Shown: positions 44,134-54,613 of the stretch, one piece after another
Position numbering within the stretch: position 1 is the first letter of the stretch
How the letters are laid out: every line of letters starts with the position of its first letter
Assembly: GCF_014650715.1 (NCBI RefSeq)
Contig: NZ_BMVM01000013.1
Location: 124,001 to 188,000 of the forward strand
Direction: 5' to 3'
Length of the DNA stretch: 64,000 bases
DNA from: Streptomyces bluensis
GTDB lineage: Bacteria > Actinomycetota > Actinomycetes > Streptomycetales > Streptomycetaceae
Translations under genes and position numbers: made by a program
Notes under the pieces: generated by a model
Seen by the model: only the letters and a program-made list of their open reading frames with translations
Told to the model about the DNA's origin: nothing
Databases searched by the model: none

Positions 44134-45669
44134 TCAGTCGCGGCCGCAGCCGCCCGTCGCCACCGGCAGCGGCTCCGGCGCCCCGACCTTCGGCAGCCCC
44201 AGCATCACGCCCGCCGGCCCGGCCGCCTCAGCCGCCCTTTCGACGTTGCGCTTCTCCCAGGCGTCGCCCGCACGCGTACGGCGCACGTCCAGGACGGCGC
44301 CCTCGGCGAGGAGGTGGTGCGGGGCCGCGTACGTGATCTCGACCGTGACCACGTCTCCGGGGCGGACCTCCTGGCCGGGCTTGGTGAAGTGCACCAGACG
44401 GTTGTCGGGGGCACGGCCGGAGAGGCGCTGGGTGGCGCCGTCCTTGCGCCCCTCGCCCTCGGCGACCATCAGCTCCAGGGTGCGGCCGACCTGCTTCTTG
44501 TTCTCCTCCCAGGAGATCTCCTCCTGGAGGGCGACGAGACGCTCGTAGCGCGCCTGGACGACCTCCTTGGGGATCTGGTCGTCCATGGTGGCCGCGGGGG
44601 TGCCGGGGCGCTTGGAGTACTGGAAGGTGAAGGCCTGTGCGAAGCGCGCCTCCCGCACCACGTGGAGGGTCTGCTCGAAGTCCTCCTCGGTCTCTCCGGG
44701 GAAGCCGACGATGATGTCGGTGGTGATCGCCGCGTGCGGGATGGCCTCCCGCACCTTGCGGATGATGCCCAGGTAGCGCTCCTGGCGGTAGGAGCGGCGC
44801 ATCGCCTTGAGGACCGGGTCCGAGCCGGACTGGAGCGGCATGTGCAGCTGCGGCATCACGTTCGGCGTCTCTGCCATGGCAGCGATCACGTCGTCGGTGA
44901 AGTCACGCGGGTGCGGGGAGGTGAAGCGGACGCGCTCCAGGCCCTCGATGCCGCCGCACGCCCGCAGCAGCTTGCTGAAGGCCTCGCGGTCACCGATGTC
45001 GGAGCCGTACGCGTTGACGTTCTGCCCGAGCAGCGTGATCTCGGAAACGCCCTCGGCGACCAGGGCCTCGATCTCGGCGAGGATGTCGCCGGTCCGGCGG
45101 TCCTTCTCCTTGCCGCGCAGGGCCGGGACGATGCAGAAGGTGCAGGTGTTGTTGCAGCCGACGGAGATGGAGACCCAGGCCGCGTAGGCGCTCTCGCGGC
45201 GGGTCGGCAGCGTGGAGGGGAACGCCTCCAGCGACTCGGCGATCTCGACCTGCGCCTCCTCCTGGACGCGGGCGCGCTCCAGCAGGACGGGCAGCTTGCC
45301 GATGTTGTGCGTGCCGAAGACGACGTCCACCCAGGGCGCCTTCTTCACGATGGTGTCGCGGTCCTTCTGCGCCAGACAGCCGCCGACGGCGATCTGCATG
45401 CCGGGGCGGCCGGCCTTCTTCGGGGCGAGGCGGCCGAGGTTGCCGTACAGCCTGTTGTCGGCGTTCTCGCGGACGGCGCAGGTGTTGAAGACGACGACGT
45501 CCGCGTCGCCGTCCGAGCCCTCGGGTGCGCGTACGTAGCCGGCGTCCTCCAGGAGGCCGGACAAACGCTCGGAGTCGTGGACGTTCATCTGGCACCCGTA
45601 GGTTCGGATTTCGTAACTCTTGGATCCTTGAACGTCCACTGCCGGGCTCCGGTCGCTGCTGCTGGTCAT
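44134..45669 (-). CDS. miaB: tRNA-2-methylthio-N6-dimethylallyladenosine synthase
   Basis: A 511-residue radical-SAM methylthiotransferase acting after MiaA at A37. The N-terminal UPF0004 domain has Cys26 (YGCQMN), Cys64 (FNTCAVREN) and Cys98 (GGCLAQ) for one 4Fe-4S cluster. The radical SAM motif CNNTCTFC gives Cys172, Cys176 and Cys179. A TRAM-like domain near the C-terminus (about 400-460) binds tRNA. ATG 45669 has the conserved N-terminal context. Confidence 0.96.
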   Translation of the reverse strand: MTSSSDRSPAVDVQGSKSYEIRTYGCQMNVHDSERLSGLLEDAGYVRAPEGSDGDADVVVFNTCAVRENADNRLYGNLGRLAPKKAGRPGMQIAVGGCLAQKDRDTIVKKAPWVDVVFGTHNIGKLPVLLERARVQEEAQVEIAESLEAFPSTLPTRRESAYAAWVSISVGCNNTCTFCIVPALRGKEKDRRTGDILAEIEALVAEGVSEITLLGQNVNAYGSDIGDREAFSKLLRACGGIEGLERVRFTSPHPRDFTDDVIAAMAETPNVMPQLHMPLQSGSDPVLKAMRRSYRQERYLGIIRKVREAIPHAAITTDIIVGFPGETEEDFEQTLHVVREARFAQAFTFQYSKRPGTPAATMDDQIPKEVVQARYERLVALQEEISWEENKKQVGRTLELMVAEGEGRKDGATQRLSGRAPDNRLVHFTKPGQEVRPGDVVTVEITYAAPHHLLAEGAVLDVRRTRAGDAWEKRNVERAAEAAGPAGVMLGLPKVGAPEPLPVATGGCGRD

Positions 45670-45965
45670 GGGCCAAGGGTAGGCGCTGTCCCGGAAGCCC
45701 TGCCCCCACGCATCCAGAGGCAAGCGTCCCGAGGCGTCGTTCCTGTTCCAGGTTGAACAGAGTCAGAAGCGGCACGACGTTCTCATCACGGTGTATGCCG
45801 GCCCCGCTGCTCACGCTGCTGAGCCGTGCCTTTTCCTTGATGCGGACGCCGCCGGCGGGGGCACCGACCGTTGCTGCGGATGGCCGCCGGACCGGGACGG
45901 ACACCGTGACGGACCGGCGAGCGGTGAGGGAAGCGGCGGCGGACACACCGGGCTTGCGGTGGGCG

Positions 45966-46521
45966 TCACGAGTGGGAGTGCCGGGGTTGTGCGCCGTCCT
46001 CCTCGCCGTGCCGGTCCGGCGCGGGTTCCGTGTCCGCCTCCACCGTGAGCCAGAGTTCGAAGCAGTTGCGGCGGGCGAGTTGCATCACCCCGACCGCGGC
46101 ACGCCCGCCCCTGCCCGCTTGCGGGCCGAAGACCTCGCCCAGCAGGTCGGTGGCGCCGGACGCGACCCGGTGCACCTCCTCGAAGTCCGGGGTGCACACG
46201 ACGCAGCAGAGTGCCCGGACGACGGAGGTGACCCGGTCCAGGGACCCCAGGGCGAGCCGGATGCCGCCCAGCGCGTTGACCGCGGCGGCGCGGGCGGCCT
46301 CGCGCCCCTGGTCGAGGGTGACGTCGGCACCGAGCCTGCCGGGGTGCAGGATCGCGCCGGCCCGGTCCTCCGGGGTTGAACCCGCTCAGGAAGACGAGGC
46401 GTCCGCTGTGGTGGAACGCGTTGATGGTGCCGTACCGGCCGCCGTACGGAGGGTCGGCGTAGTCGGGGATCGCCAGGCCCAGTAGTGAGGCGCGCTCTTC
46501 GGCGCTCCCGGCGCCGCTCAC
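45966..46521 (-). pseudogene. RidA (YjgF/enamine deaminase) family gene with a frameshift
   Basis: The N-terminal part (GRYGTINAFHHSGRLVFLSG) and the C-terminal part (GREAARAAAVNALGGIRLALG...VVCTPDFEEVHRV) of a RidA-type protein are in different frames. The switch is at about 46371-46374, where one extra G in the coding strand (AACCCCGGAGGAC) breaks the frame; removing it restores about 184 codons. GTG 46521 overlaps the stop of the phosphotriesterase-like gene (GTGA), so the two were once co-translated. RidA proteins hydrolyse reactive enamines and imines, often in catabolic operons. A sequencing error is also possible. Confidence 0.72.
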
Positions 46522-47055
46522 GGGCGGTCCAGCAGCCGACGCGGTGTCTCGACCAGGATGCGGTGCACGGCTTCGGCGCCGACCCGGCGCTCCAGGGCGG
46601 GGGCGATGCGGCGGAAGAGGTGTTCGTAGCCGAAGCCGCCGTTGTGCAGGAGGTTCGACTGGGTCCACACGTCGCAGCCGATCACCAACTGGTGGCCGTG
46701 TCCTTCCGAGAGCAGCCACTCGGCCACGTCGATGCGTTCGTGGTCGGCGGGCGAGCGCAGGTCGGGGCTGCCGTAGCAGAAGTCGGTGCCGAACGTGTCG
46801 TACTCCAGCACCGCGCCGGTCTGGGCGGCGTCCCGGTGGTAGGCGCGGTCGAGGACCTCGTCCATGTGGCTGAGCACGATCCGGTCGGCCGGCATGCCCT
46901 GCGCGAGCAGCAGATCGACGAGGGGGAGCGGTCCTCGTCCGTCAGCGTGGCGAGCACCCGCCCGCAGTACGACGATGTCGTGGTCGTCGGCCGGGTAGGT
47001 GTGCTCGACGGCGCCTTCCGGCCGGACCGGCTCGCCGTCCAGGGAGATCGCCGAC
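46518..47055 (-). pseudogene. phosphotriesterase-like (PHP/amidohydrolase) protein, C-terminal fragment
   Basis: The frame keeps recognisable C-terminal features of the phosphotriesterase-related family: MPADRIVLSHMDEVLDRAY, the metal-aspartate region LVIGCDVWTQSNL, and the terminal ILVETPRRLLDRP. The N-terminal metal-binding HxH half of the enzyme is missing; upstream sequence becomes unrelated and adjoins a monooxygenase fragment. It is best read as a truncated remnant of a catabolic gene, co-transcribed with the broken RidA gene. Confidence 0.6.
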
Positions 47056-47245
47056 CCACATCCTGACCCGGCTGGTGACCTCGGCGAGCGCCGCCATCAT
47101 CGTCATGGACTCCAGCGAGCGGCCCCCGTAGTCGCTCTCGCCGCCGAAGTCGCGCCAGGTGCCATCGACAGAACGCAGTCCAGGCCGATGGTCTCCGCGT
47201 ACACGGCCGCGCACCGGTTCCAGGTGTGGCGCGCCTCGGGGTGGG
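47050..47245 (-). pseudogene. flavin-dependent (luciferase-like, RutA-like) monooxygenase, N-terminal fragment
   Basis: About 60 residues resemble the N-terminal part of RutA/SsuD-type LLM monooxygenases: WNRCAAVYAETIGLDCVLS in one frame and FGGESDYGGRSLESMTM, continuing MAALAEVTSRV, in another. The frame changes near 47160. The remainder of the enzyme is absent and the phosphotriesterase-like remnant follows. RutA-type enzymes open nitrogen heterocycles, in line with a degraded catabolic operon here. Confidence 0.55.
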
Positions 47246-47426
47246 GTGCGGTGGTGGACGGCTGCGCACCTGGCCTCGGCAGCACGAGCCGCAGCGGGCA
47301 GCGGCCTGTTCGCCGTTCACGCCCTGCCGCGTGGGGTCCGCGACGCGTGCGGCAGGGACCCGGGCCCGGTTCACACGCCTTTAACTCATGGGACACGAGA
47401 GGGAATCGGGAGCCACTGAGCATGTT

Positions 47427-47438
47427 ATTGGATCCAAT
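47427..47438. promoter_or_regulatory. putative GntR operator upstream of the transporter operon
   Basis: The perfect 12-base palindrome ATTGGATCCAAT lies 49 bases before the start of the substrate-binding protein gene. It matches 11 of 12 bases with the site at 60865-60876 beside the GntR gene. Palindromes of this form are usual for FadR/FCD-type GntR regulators. Confidence 0.75.
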
Positions 47439-47486
47439 CCAGTGCATATGTAATCCATTCCCAGGATCGGTGCCCGAGGAGGCCCC

Positions 47487-49166
47487 ATGCCGGACCACAC
47501 ACCTGGATCGCCCTCGACCACCTCCGCGCCATCGACGGCGACCGTGTACGCCTCGCAGAACGTCTCGCGCCGGACGATGCTCCGGGGTGCGGGCCTGCTC
47601 GGGGTGGGCGTGGGATTCGGGCTGCCCGCCCTGCTCAGCGCCTGCGGCGCTGCGGCCGACGACGCGGCCGGCAGCGGCAAGGGCGGCACGCTCACGCTGG
47701 CCATCGACGCCACCAGCGCCGTCAACGACCCCGCCTTCTACACGTCCCTGGGCGACTGGATGGCCGTCGACTGCATCTGCCGCGGTCTGACGTTCATCTC
47801 CTTCGAGACGAACGAGCCCACACCGGATCTGGCGAAGAGCTGGACGATATCCGACGACAGACTCACCTACACCTTCACCCTGCGCGAGGGCGTGAAGTTC
47901 CACGACGGGACCACGCTCTCCTCCGCTGACGTGCTCGCCAGCCTCGGCCGCCAGTTCGACCCCGAGGACAAGACCCTGCCCAAGGGCGCGACCCGGCCGC
48001 TCGCGCGCATGGGCGCCAACGTGGCCTCGCTCACCGCGCCCGATGACATGACCGTGAAGATGGTCCTGAAGAAGCCCGACCGGACCGTGCTCGGCAAGCT
48101 CTCCGACATCGGCGGCCGGATCATCTCCAAGGCCGCGCTGGACAAGTACGGCGCCGACATCGGCAAGCATCTGGTGGGCACCGGGCCGTTCGCGTTCTCG
48201 GCCGCCACCTCCGGGCAGTCCATCACGCTGAAGGCGTTCGACGGCTTCCGGCTCGGCAAGCCGCCCATCGACCGGCTGGTGCTCCGCCAGGTCCAGGACC
48301 CCTCCACCATCGTCAGCTCCCTGCTCAGCGGCGATGTCTCGGCAACCCAGTTCGCCCCCTACTCGGCGGTCTCGCAGCTGCGCAAGGACAGCTCGGTGAA
48401 GGTGTACGACACCCCGCACAACGCCGACGCGATCATGATGATCGACGCCCGCCGGGTCCCCGAGCTGAAGGTCCGCAAGGCCATCAACCTGGCCGTCAAC
48501 CGCAAGGCGATCCTCCAGCAGGCGTTCTACGGCATCGGCGCCGAGCCCAAGGGCTACGCCATCCCGCCCGCCCAGACCGGCTACGACACCGCCCTCGCCG
48601 ACCTCAGCACCCAGGACACCGCGAAGGCGAAGCGGCTCGTCGAGGAGGCCGGGGCGAAGGGGCGCACCCTCCGGCTCATGGCGGCCAGCGACTCCTGGCA
48701 CCCCAAGGCGGCCCAGATCATCGCCCAGAACCTCAGCGACGTCGGCTTCAAGGTCGAGACCACCTCGGTGGACCCGGCGACGTACTTCAGCCGGCTCCTC
48801 GACGCGAACGACGACTACCACGACCTGATGATCTGGGAGCGCAACACCTACGTGCCGGACCCCGACGACATGGTCGGCGCGATGGCCAACCCCACCAGCA
48901 TCTACGGCTCCAAGCTCTCCGGCATGGACACCCTGAAGGGCTCCGCCTCTCTGGCCGACGACCTCTTCGCGGCGAAGAACCTCACCGACGCCAAGAAGCG
49001 CGCCGCCGCCTACACGAGGATCCAGCGCAGATGGGCCGAGGAGTACATGGTCCTGTCGATGCTGGCCTGCTTCAGCAACCTGGTGGTCAGCGGCTCGAAC
49101 GTGAAGGGTATGAACACCGACGCCCTGGCCAACCACCGCTGTTACCTGGAGAAGGCCGGTGTCTGA
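47487..49166 (+). CDS. ABC importer substrate-binding lipoprotein (SBP_bac_5, Dpp/Opp type)
   Basis: A 559-residue extracytoplasmic binding protein for peptides, opines or similar compounds. The N-terminus has a twin-arginine motif (SRRTMLRG, Arg28-Arg29), a hydrophobic core and a lipobox LSAC (Cys53), so it is probably exported by Tat and lipid-anchored. Family 5 features include the FTLREGVKFHDGTTLSSADV segment. GAGGAGG precedes ATG 47487. It is the first gene of a long operon; its 3' end overlaps the permease gene by 8 bases. The ligand is not predictable but should be the substrate of the downstream hydrolases and oxidases. Confidence 0.93.
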   Translation: MPDHTPGSPSTTSAPSTATVYASQNVSRRTMLRGAGLLGVGVGFGLPALLSACGAAADDAAGSGKGGTLTLAIDATSAVNDPAFYTSLGDWMAVDCICRGLTFISFETNEPTPDLAKSWTISDDRLTYTFTLREGVKFHDGTTLSSADVLASLGRQFDPEDKTLPKGATRPLARMGANVASLTAPDDMTVKMVLKKPDRTVLGKLSDIGGRIISKAALDKYGADIGKHLVGTGPFAFSAATSGQSITLKAFDGFRLGKPPIDRLVLRQVQDPSTIVSSLLSGDVSATQFAPYSAVSQLRKDSSVKVYDTPHNADAIMMIDARRVPELKVRKAINLAVNRKAILQQAFYGIGAEPKGYAIPPAQTGYDTALADLSTQDTAKAKRLVEEAGAKGRTLRLMAASDSWHPKAAQIIAQNLSDVGFKVETTSVDPATYFSRLLDANDDYHDLMIWERNTYVPDPDDMVGAMANPTSIYGSKLSGMDTLKGSASLADDLFAAKNLTDAKKRAAAYTRIQRRWAEEYMVLSMLACFSNLVVSGSNVKGMNTDALANHRCYLEKAGV

Positions 49167-50100
49167 GACGGGGGCCGCGGTGGACGCCGCACCGGCACGG
49201 GCTGCGGCACCCGCGCCCGCGGCCCGCGCGTCGGGCCCGCCGCCCGGCGCGTCCCGCCGACGAATCCTCGGGGCGCTGCGCGGGCGCAGGGTGGCCCGGT
49301 CCTGGCCCGCGCTGCTGGCCTGGCTGCTGCTGGCGGGGCTGCTGCTGGTCGCTCTGCTCGGGCCGCTGCTCGTCCAGGCCGATCCGCTGCGGCAGACCTC
49401 CTCAGAGCTGCTGGCGCCCGGCTCGCCGGGACATCCTCTGGGTACCGACGACCTTGGCCGGGACGAGCTGGCCAGGCTGGTGCACGGTGCCCGGCCGCTG
49501 CTGCTGGTGTCCTTCACGGCCACCGCGCTCGCGGCCTGCGTCGGCGCGCTGGTAGGGCTGGTCGCCGGGTACGCGGGCGGCGTCGTGGAGCAGGTGCTGA
49601 TGCGGCTGGTCGACCTGGCGCTGGCCTTCCCCTCCGTCCTGCTGGTGATCCTCCTGGTGGCGGCGGCCGGGCCGGGCACGGTCAGTCTGATCCTGGGCAT
49701 CGGGATCTCCCTCGCGCCGGGGCTCGCCCGGCTGGCCCGCACCCTCACCGCGCGGGAGGCCGCCAAGGACTACGTCGTCGCCTGCCGGCTCGGCGGCACG
49801 GGCGCGCCGCGCATCCTGGTCCGCGAGGTGCTGCCCAACATCGGCGGTCCGCTGCTCGCCCAGGTCGTCATGACGCTGTCGATCGCGGCCGGCTTCGCGG
49901 CGGGCCTGTCCTACCTCGGTCTGGGCATCCAGCCGCCGCAACCGGACTGGGGGTACATGGTGCAGGCCGGGCAGGAGTTCCTGTTCTCGGCTCCTCGGCT
50001 GGTGGTGCTGCCGGCCACGCTCACCCTGCTGTTCGTCGTGGCGTGCAACTTCGTCGGCGACGACCTGCGCGACGCCCTCGATCCCAGGGGGACGGCATGA
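49159..50100 (+). CDS. ABC importer permease (DppC-like)
   Basis: A 313-residue inner-membrane permease. About six membrane segments follow an alanine/arginine-rich N-terminus. GTDDLGRDELARLVHGAR is the typical DppC periplasmic signature, and the EAA loop that contacts the ATPases is near EAAKDYVVACRLGGTGAPRI. GTG 49159 overlaps the binding-protein gene. The C-type permease precedes the B-type one, the reverse of the common order. Confidence 0.92.
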   Translation: MSETGAAVDAAPARAAAPAPAARASGPPPGASRRRILGALRGRRVARSWPALLAWLLLAGLLLVALLGPLLVQADPLRQTSSELLAPGSPGHPLGTDDLGRDELARLVHGARPLLLVSFTATALAACVGALVGLVAGYAGGVVEQVLMRLVDLALAFPSVLLVILLVAAAGPGTVSLILGIGISLAPGLARLARTLTAREAAKDYVVACRLGGTGAPRILVREVLPNIGGPLLAQVVMTLSIAAGFAAGLSYLGLGIQPPQPDWGYMVQAGQEFLFSAPRLVVLPATLTLLFVVACNFVGDDLRDALDPRGTA

Positions 50101-51173
50101 GTGCGGTCACCGGCGTCCTGACCCGGTTGCGGCTGCCCCGGCCGCCGGGTGCGGCCGGGGTGTTCCTGCGCCGGCTGGCCGTGATCCCCGTGGTGCTGTT
50201 CGCGCTGGCCTCCCTGGTGTTCGTGGCGATACGGCTGCTGCCGGGCTCCCCCGCGACCTCCCTCGCGGGAGGCGGCAACACCGCCTCGGCCGAGGAGTTC
50301 AGCGCCAACGAGGAGCGGGTCGCCAAGGCGCTCGGGCTCGACGAGCCGCTGCTCACCCAGTACGGGGACTTCCTGAACGACCTGGTGCATCTGCGGCTCG
50401 GCACCTCGTTCTACGGCTCCAACAGCGTCCTCGGCCTGCTGGGCGACGCGCTGCCCGCGACCGTGGAACTCACCCTCGCGGCCATGACGGTCGCCGTGCT
50501 GCTCGGCGTCGTCACCGGCGTGGTCGCCGCGCTACGCAGGGGCAGTTGGGTCGACACCTCCACGCGGGCCGTGGCCACCGTCAGCTTCTCGCTGCCCTGG
50601 TTCGCGCTCGGGGTACTGGCCATCGTCGTGTTCGGCGTGTGGCTGCGCTGGCTGCCCGTGCTGGGCCGGCTGCCCAGTGCCCTGGACTACCGGCCCACGA
50701 CCGGCTTCGTCCTGCTGGACGCGATCCTTCAGGACCGGCCCGAGCTGGTCTGGCCGTGGATCCAGCACCTGATCCTGCCCACCGTCACGCTCGCGCTGTC
50801 GATGGCCGGCTTCATCACCCGGATCGTGCGCGCCTCCGTGCTGGAGGTTCTCGGCGACGACTTCGTGCGGACCGCCCGGATGAAGGGCCTCGGCGAGGGC
50901 GCCGTGGTGCGCCGGCACGTGCTGCGCAACGCGTGGCTGCCGATCGTCACCGTCCTGGGCCTCCAGTTCGGCTCCCTGCTGGGCGGCTCGGTGGTCTCCG
51001 AGACGGTCTTCTCCTACCCGGGCGTGGGACGCCTGCTCGTGCAGGCCGTGCTCCAGCGCGACTACCCCGTCGTGCAGGGCGCGGCACTCGCCATCGCCCT
51101 GCTGTTCACCCTCGTCAACCACGCGGTCGACCTGCTGTGCACGGTCCTCGACCCGCGCCTACGCAAAGGATGA
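50097..51173 (+). CDS. ABC importer permease (DppB-like)
   Basis: A 358-residue permease with an N-terminal membrane segment (LAVIPVVLFALASLVFVAIRL), an extracytoplasmic region with LLTQYGDFLNDLVHLRLGTS, and five further segments. The EAA loop is VLGDDFVRTARMKGLGEGAV. ATG 50097 overlaps the previous stop (ATGA) with AGGGGG upstream. It pairs with the DppC-like subunit to form the channel. Confidence 0.93.
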   Translation: MSAVTGVLTRLRLPRPPGAAGVFLRRLAVIPVVLFALASLVFVAIRLLPGSPATSLAGGGNTASAEEFSANEERVAKALGLDEPLLTQYGDFLNDLVHLRLGTSFYGSNSVLGLLGDALPATVELTLAAMTVAVLLGVVTGVVAALRRGSWVDTSTRAVATVSFSLPWFALGVLAIVVFGVWLRWLPVLGRLPSALDYRPTTGFVLLDAILQDRPELVWPWIQHLILPTVTLALSMAGFITRIVRASVLEVLGDDFVRTARMKGLGEGAVVRRHVLRNAWLPIVTVLGLQFGSLLGGSVVSETVFSYPGVGRLLVQAVLQRDYPVVQGAALAIALLFTLVNHAVDLLCTVLDPRLRKG

Positions 51174-51178
51174 TCCGG

Positions 51179-51868
51179 ATGGACATCGTGCTGGTCCACG
51201 GTGCCGGCGGACGGCCCACGACGTGGTCGGCGGTGCAGCCGCTGCTCGCCGCCCGCGGCCACCGGCTGTTCACGGTCACCAACCCGATGACCTCCCTCGC
51301 GGACGACATCGCCCAGACCGCCGCCGCGCTTCAGGAGACGAGCGGTCCTGTGCTACTCGCCGGTCACTCGTACGGCGGCGCGGTCATCAGCAACGTGGGG
51401 CGCGACCCGCGGGTCAAGGGGCTGGTGTACATCGCCGCGTTCGGTCCCGACGAGGGCGAGACCGTCAACGAGATCGTCGAGCGCTACGAGCCCGCGGAGA
51501 TCTCCAAGTACATGCGGCGCGGCCCGAACGGCGACTGGAAGTCCGAGCCGAGCCCGGAGTTCTGGGCGGAGATCGGCCCGGACCTGTCGGCCGAGCAGCG
51601 GGCGGTCGTCGAGGCCGAGGGCCGGCGCGCCGAGAACCTGATCTTCACCCAGGCGACCGGTGTCCCGGCGTGGCGGTCCCTGCCCAGCTGGTACCTGGTC
51701 GCCGACGACGACCGCACCCTGCGCCCGGAGGTCCAGAACTTCATGGCGGAGCGGATGAAGGCCACCGTCGAGCATGTGCCGGGCAGCCACTACACCACGC
51801 TGGTGTGGCCGGAGCGGGTCGCCGACCTGATCCACCGGGCCGCGCTGGCGGTGGGCGGTGCCGTATGA
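51179..51868 (+). CDS. alpha/beta-hydrolase (EstC-like)
   Basis: A 229-residue small alpha/beta hydrolase. The oxyanion-hole motif LVHGAGG is at residues 4-10, the nucleophile elbow is GHSYGG, and a catalytic histidine is in PGSHYTT near the C-terminus. ATG 51179 is favoured over ATG 51170 because AAAGGA is 8 bases upstream. It sits inside the transporter gene block, between permease and ATPase genes, so it should act on the imported compound or an early product, as an esterase, amidase or lactonase. Substrate unknown. Confidence 0.88.
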   Translation: MDIVLVHGAGGRPTTWSAVQPLLAARGHRLFTVTNPMTSLADDIAQTAAALQETSGPVLLAGHSYGGAVISNVGRDPRVKGLVYIAAFGPDEGETVNEIVERYEPAEISKYMRRGPNGDWKSEPSPEFWAEIGPDLSAEQRAVVEAEGRRAENLIFTQATGVPAWRSLPSWYLVADDDRTLRPEVQNFMAERMKATVEHVPGSHYTTLVWPERVADLIHRAALAVGGAV

Positions 51869-52877
51869 CCGCGGCGGAGGCGGTGCTCGAAGTCCGCGAC
51901 CTGACAGTGCAGTTCGACGTGCCCGCGGGGCGGCTGCCGGCCGTGGACGGGGTGGACCTGACGCTGCGCACGGGCGAGATCCTCGCCCTGGTCGGCGAGT
52001 CGGGGTCGGGCAAGTCGGCGCTGTCGATGAGCCTGGTCGGCCTCAACCGCGGGCCGCGTACCCATGTCGGCGGATCGGTGTCGTTCCGGGGCCGGGAGTT
52101 GGTGGGCGCGCCGGAGCGCGAGCTGCGCGAGGTGCGCGGCAAGGACGTGGCGGTCGTCTTCCAGGACGCGCTGGCCGCGCTCAATCCGCTGCACCGGGCG
52201 GGTGCGCAGGTCGCGGAGACGATCCGCGCCCACGCCGACGTGCCGCGCGCCACGGCCGCGAGCCGGGCGGTGGAGCTGCTCGGCGAGGTCGGGATCGCGG
52301 GCCCGGCGCGGGCTGCGCGCGCCTATCCGCACCAGCTCTCCGGCGGTATGCGCCAGCGGGTGATGATCGCGATGGGGCTGGCCAACGACCCGGCCGTGCT
52401 GATCGCCGACGAGCCGACCACGGCGCTCGACGTGACCATCCAGGCACAGGTGCTGACGCTGCTGAAGCAGGTGCAGCGCGAGCACGGCACGTCGGTGCTG
52501 CTGATCACCCACGACCTGGGGGTGGTGGCCGAGGTCGCGGACCGGGTGGCGGTGATGTACGCGGGCCGGATCGTGGAGCAGGGCACGCGCGACGAGGTGC
52601 TGTTCGACCCTCAGCACCCCTACACCATGGGCCTGCTGGGCTCGGTGCCCCCGCTGGACGGGCCGGTTCCCGAGCGGCTGCCGGCCATCCCGGGCAGCCC
52701 GCCGAGCGGCGTCGAACGTCCGTCCGGCTGTGGTTTCCAGCCGCGGTGCTCGTTCGCGCACGACGGCTGCGGGGAACGCCCCGCGCTGCGGCGGCGGTAC
52801 GGCGGCACGGCCCACCTGGACGCCTGTGTGCTGCCGGAGAAGGCCAGGACGCGGGCCCGCGCGGCGGGAGCCGCCGT

Positions 52878-52881
<4 letters not shown>
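51865..52881 (+). CDS. ABC importer ATPase (DppD-like)
   Basis: A 338-residue ATP-binding subunit: Walker A GESGSGKS, signature LSGGMRQRV, Walker B VLIADEPTTALD and the H-loop THD. The C-terminal oligopeptide-transporter extension has the cysteine pattern typical of DppD/DppF (GCGFQPRCSFAHDGCGERP). It overlaps the hydrolase stop (ATGA) and the next ATPase gene. Confidence 0.95.
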
Positions 52882-53848
<967 letters not shown>

Positions 53849-53852
<4 letters not shown>

Positions 53853-54613
53853 TCATCGACGCCTACAACACCACGCAGGACGTGCGCGGGCGCTCCGACT
53901 ACCTGACCGGGGCGCGCAAGGGCGAGGCGCCGCCGCCGTACAAGCCCTTCGAGCCGCGCCGCATCCTCGACCGGATGGACGCCGCCGGGGTGGACATGGC
54001 GATGGTGTGTTCGCTCGCCCAGCGCATCGAGAACGACTTCATCGCCTCCCTGGTGGCCGCGCACCCCGACCGGTTCTTCGGCTTCGGTCAGGTGCTGCCG
54101 CAGGCCGACGACGCGATTGAGGAGATCGACCGGATCGCGGACGCTGGCCTGGTGGGGCTGAAGCTGCACCCGAGCCTGCACGGTTATCACGTGGCCGATC
54201 ACGGGCTGCTGGACCCGGTGTTCGAGGCCTGCGCCAGGCGCGGGCTGATGGTGCTCGTCAACGCGCTCGACGACGCGTTCTGCGCGCCGCTGGCCATCGA
54301 GGAGATCGCCCGCGACCACCCGGGAGTGCCGACGATCATCGCGCACATGGGCGCCGTGTGGAACGTGCCCGAGGCGATCATCGTGGCCGAACGGCAGCCG
54401 CACGTCTACCTGGAGACGTCCGCGACGCTGATGAGCGATGTGAAACGGGCGTACGCGCGGCTCGGGCCCCGGCAGATCCTCATGGGCAGCGAGTGGCCGG
54501 GGTCGGACTTCGATCTGGAGCGCATGAAGATCGCCAAGGCGGTCGAGGACGAGAAGGACCGGGCACTGATCGAGGGCGGCAACATGGCCCGGCTGCTGGG
54601 GCTGAGCGCATGA
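53849..54613 (+). CDS. amidohydrolase-2-family protein lacking usual metal ligands
   Basis: A 254-residue TIM-barrel protein of the amidohydrolase-2 group. TTG 53849 overlaps the previous stop, with GTGAGGA upstream. The N-terminal metal motif HxH is replaced (IIDAYNTTQ, residues 2-10), the usual VHTG strand reads LVNALDD, and the terminal GSDYP-type motif reads GSEWPGSD (213-220). Only the histidine of IAHMG (His166) and possibly the histidines of KLHPSLHGYH remain. It may bind metal differently or act without metal. Its place in the operon suggests a hydrolase or decarboxylase role; substrate unknown. Confidence 0.8.
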
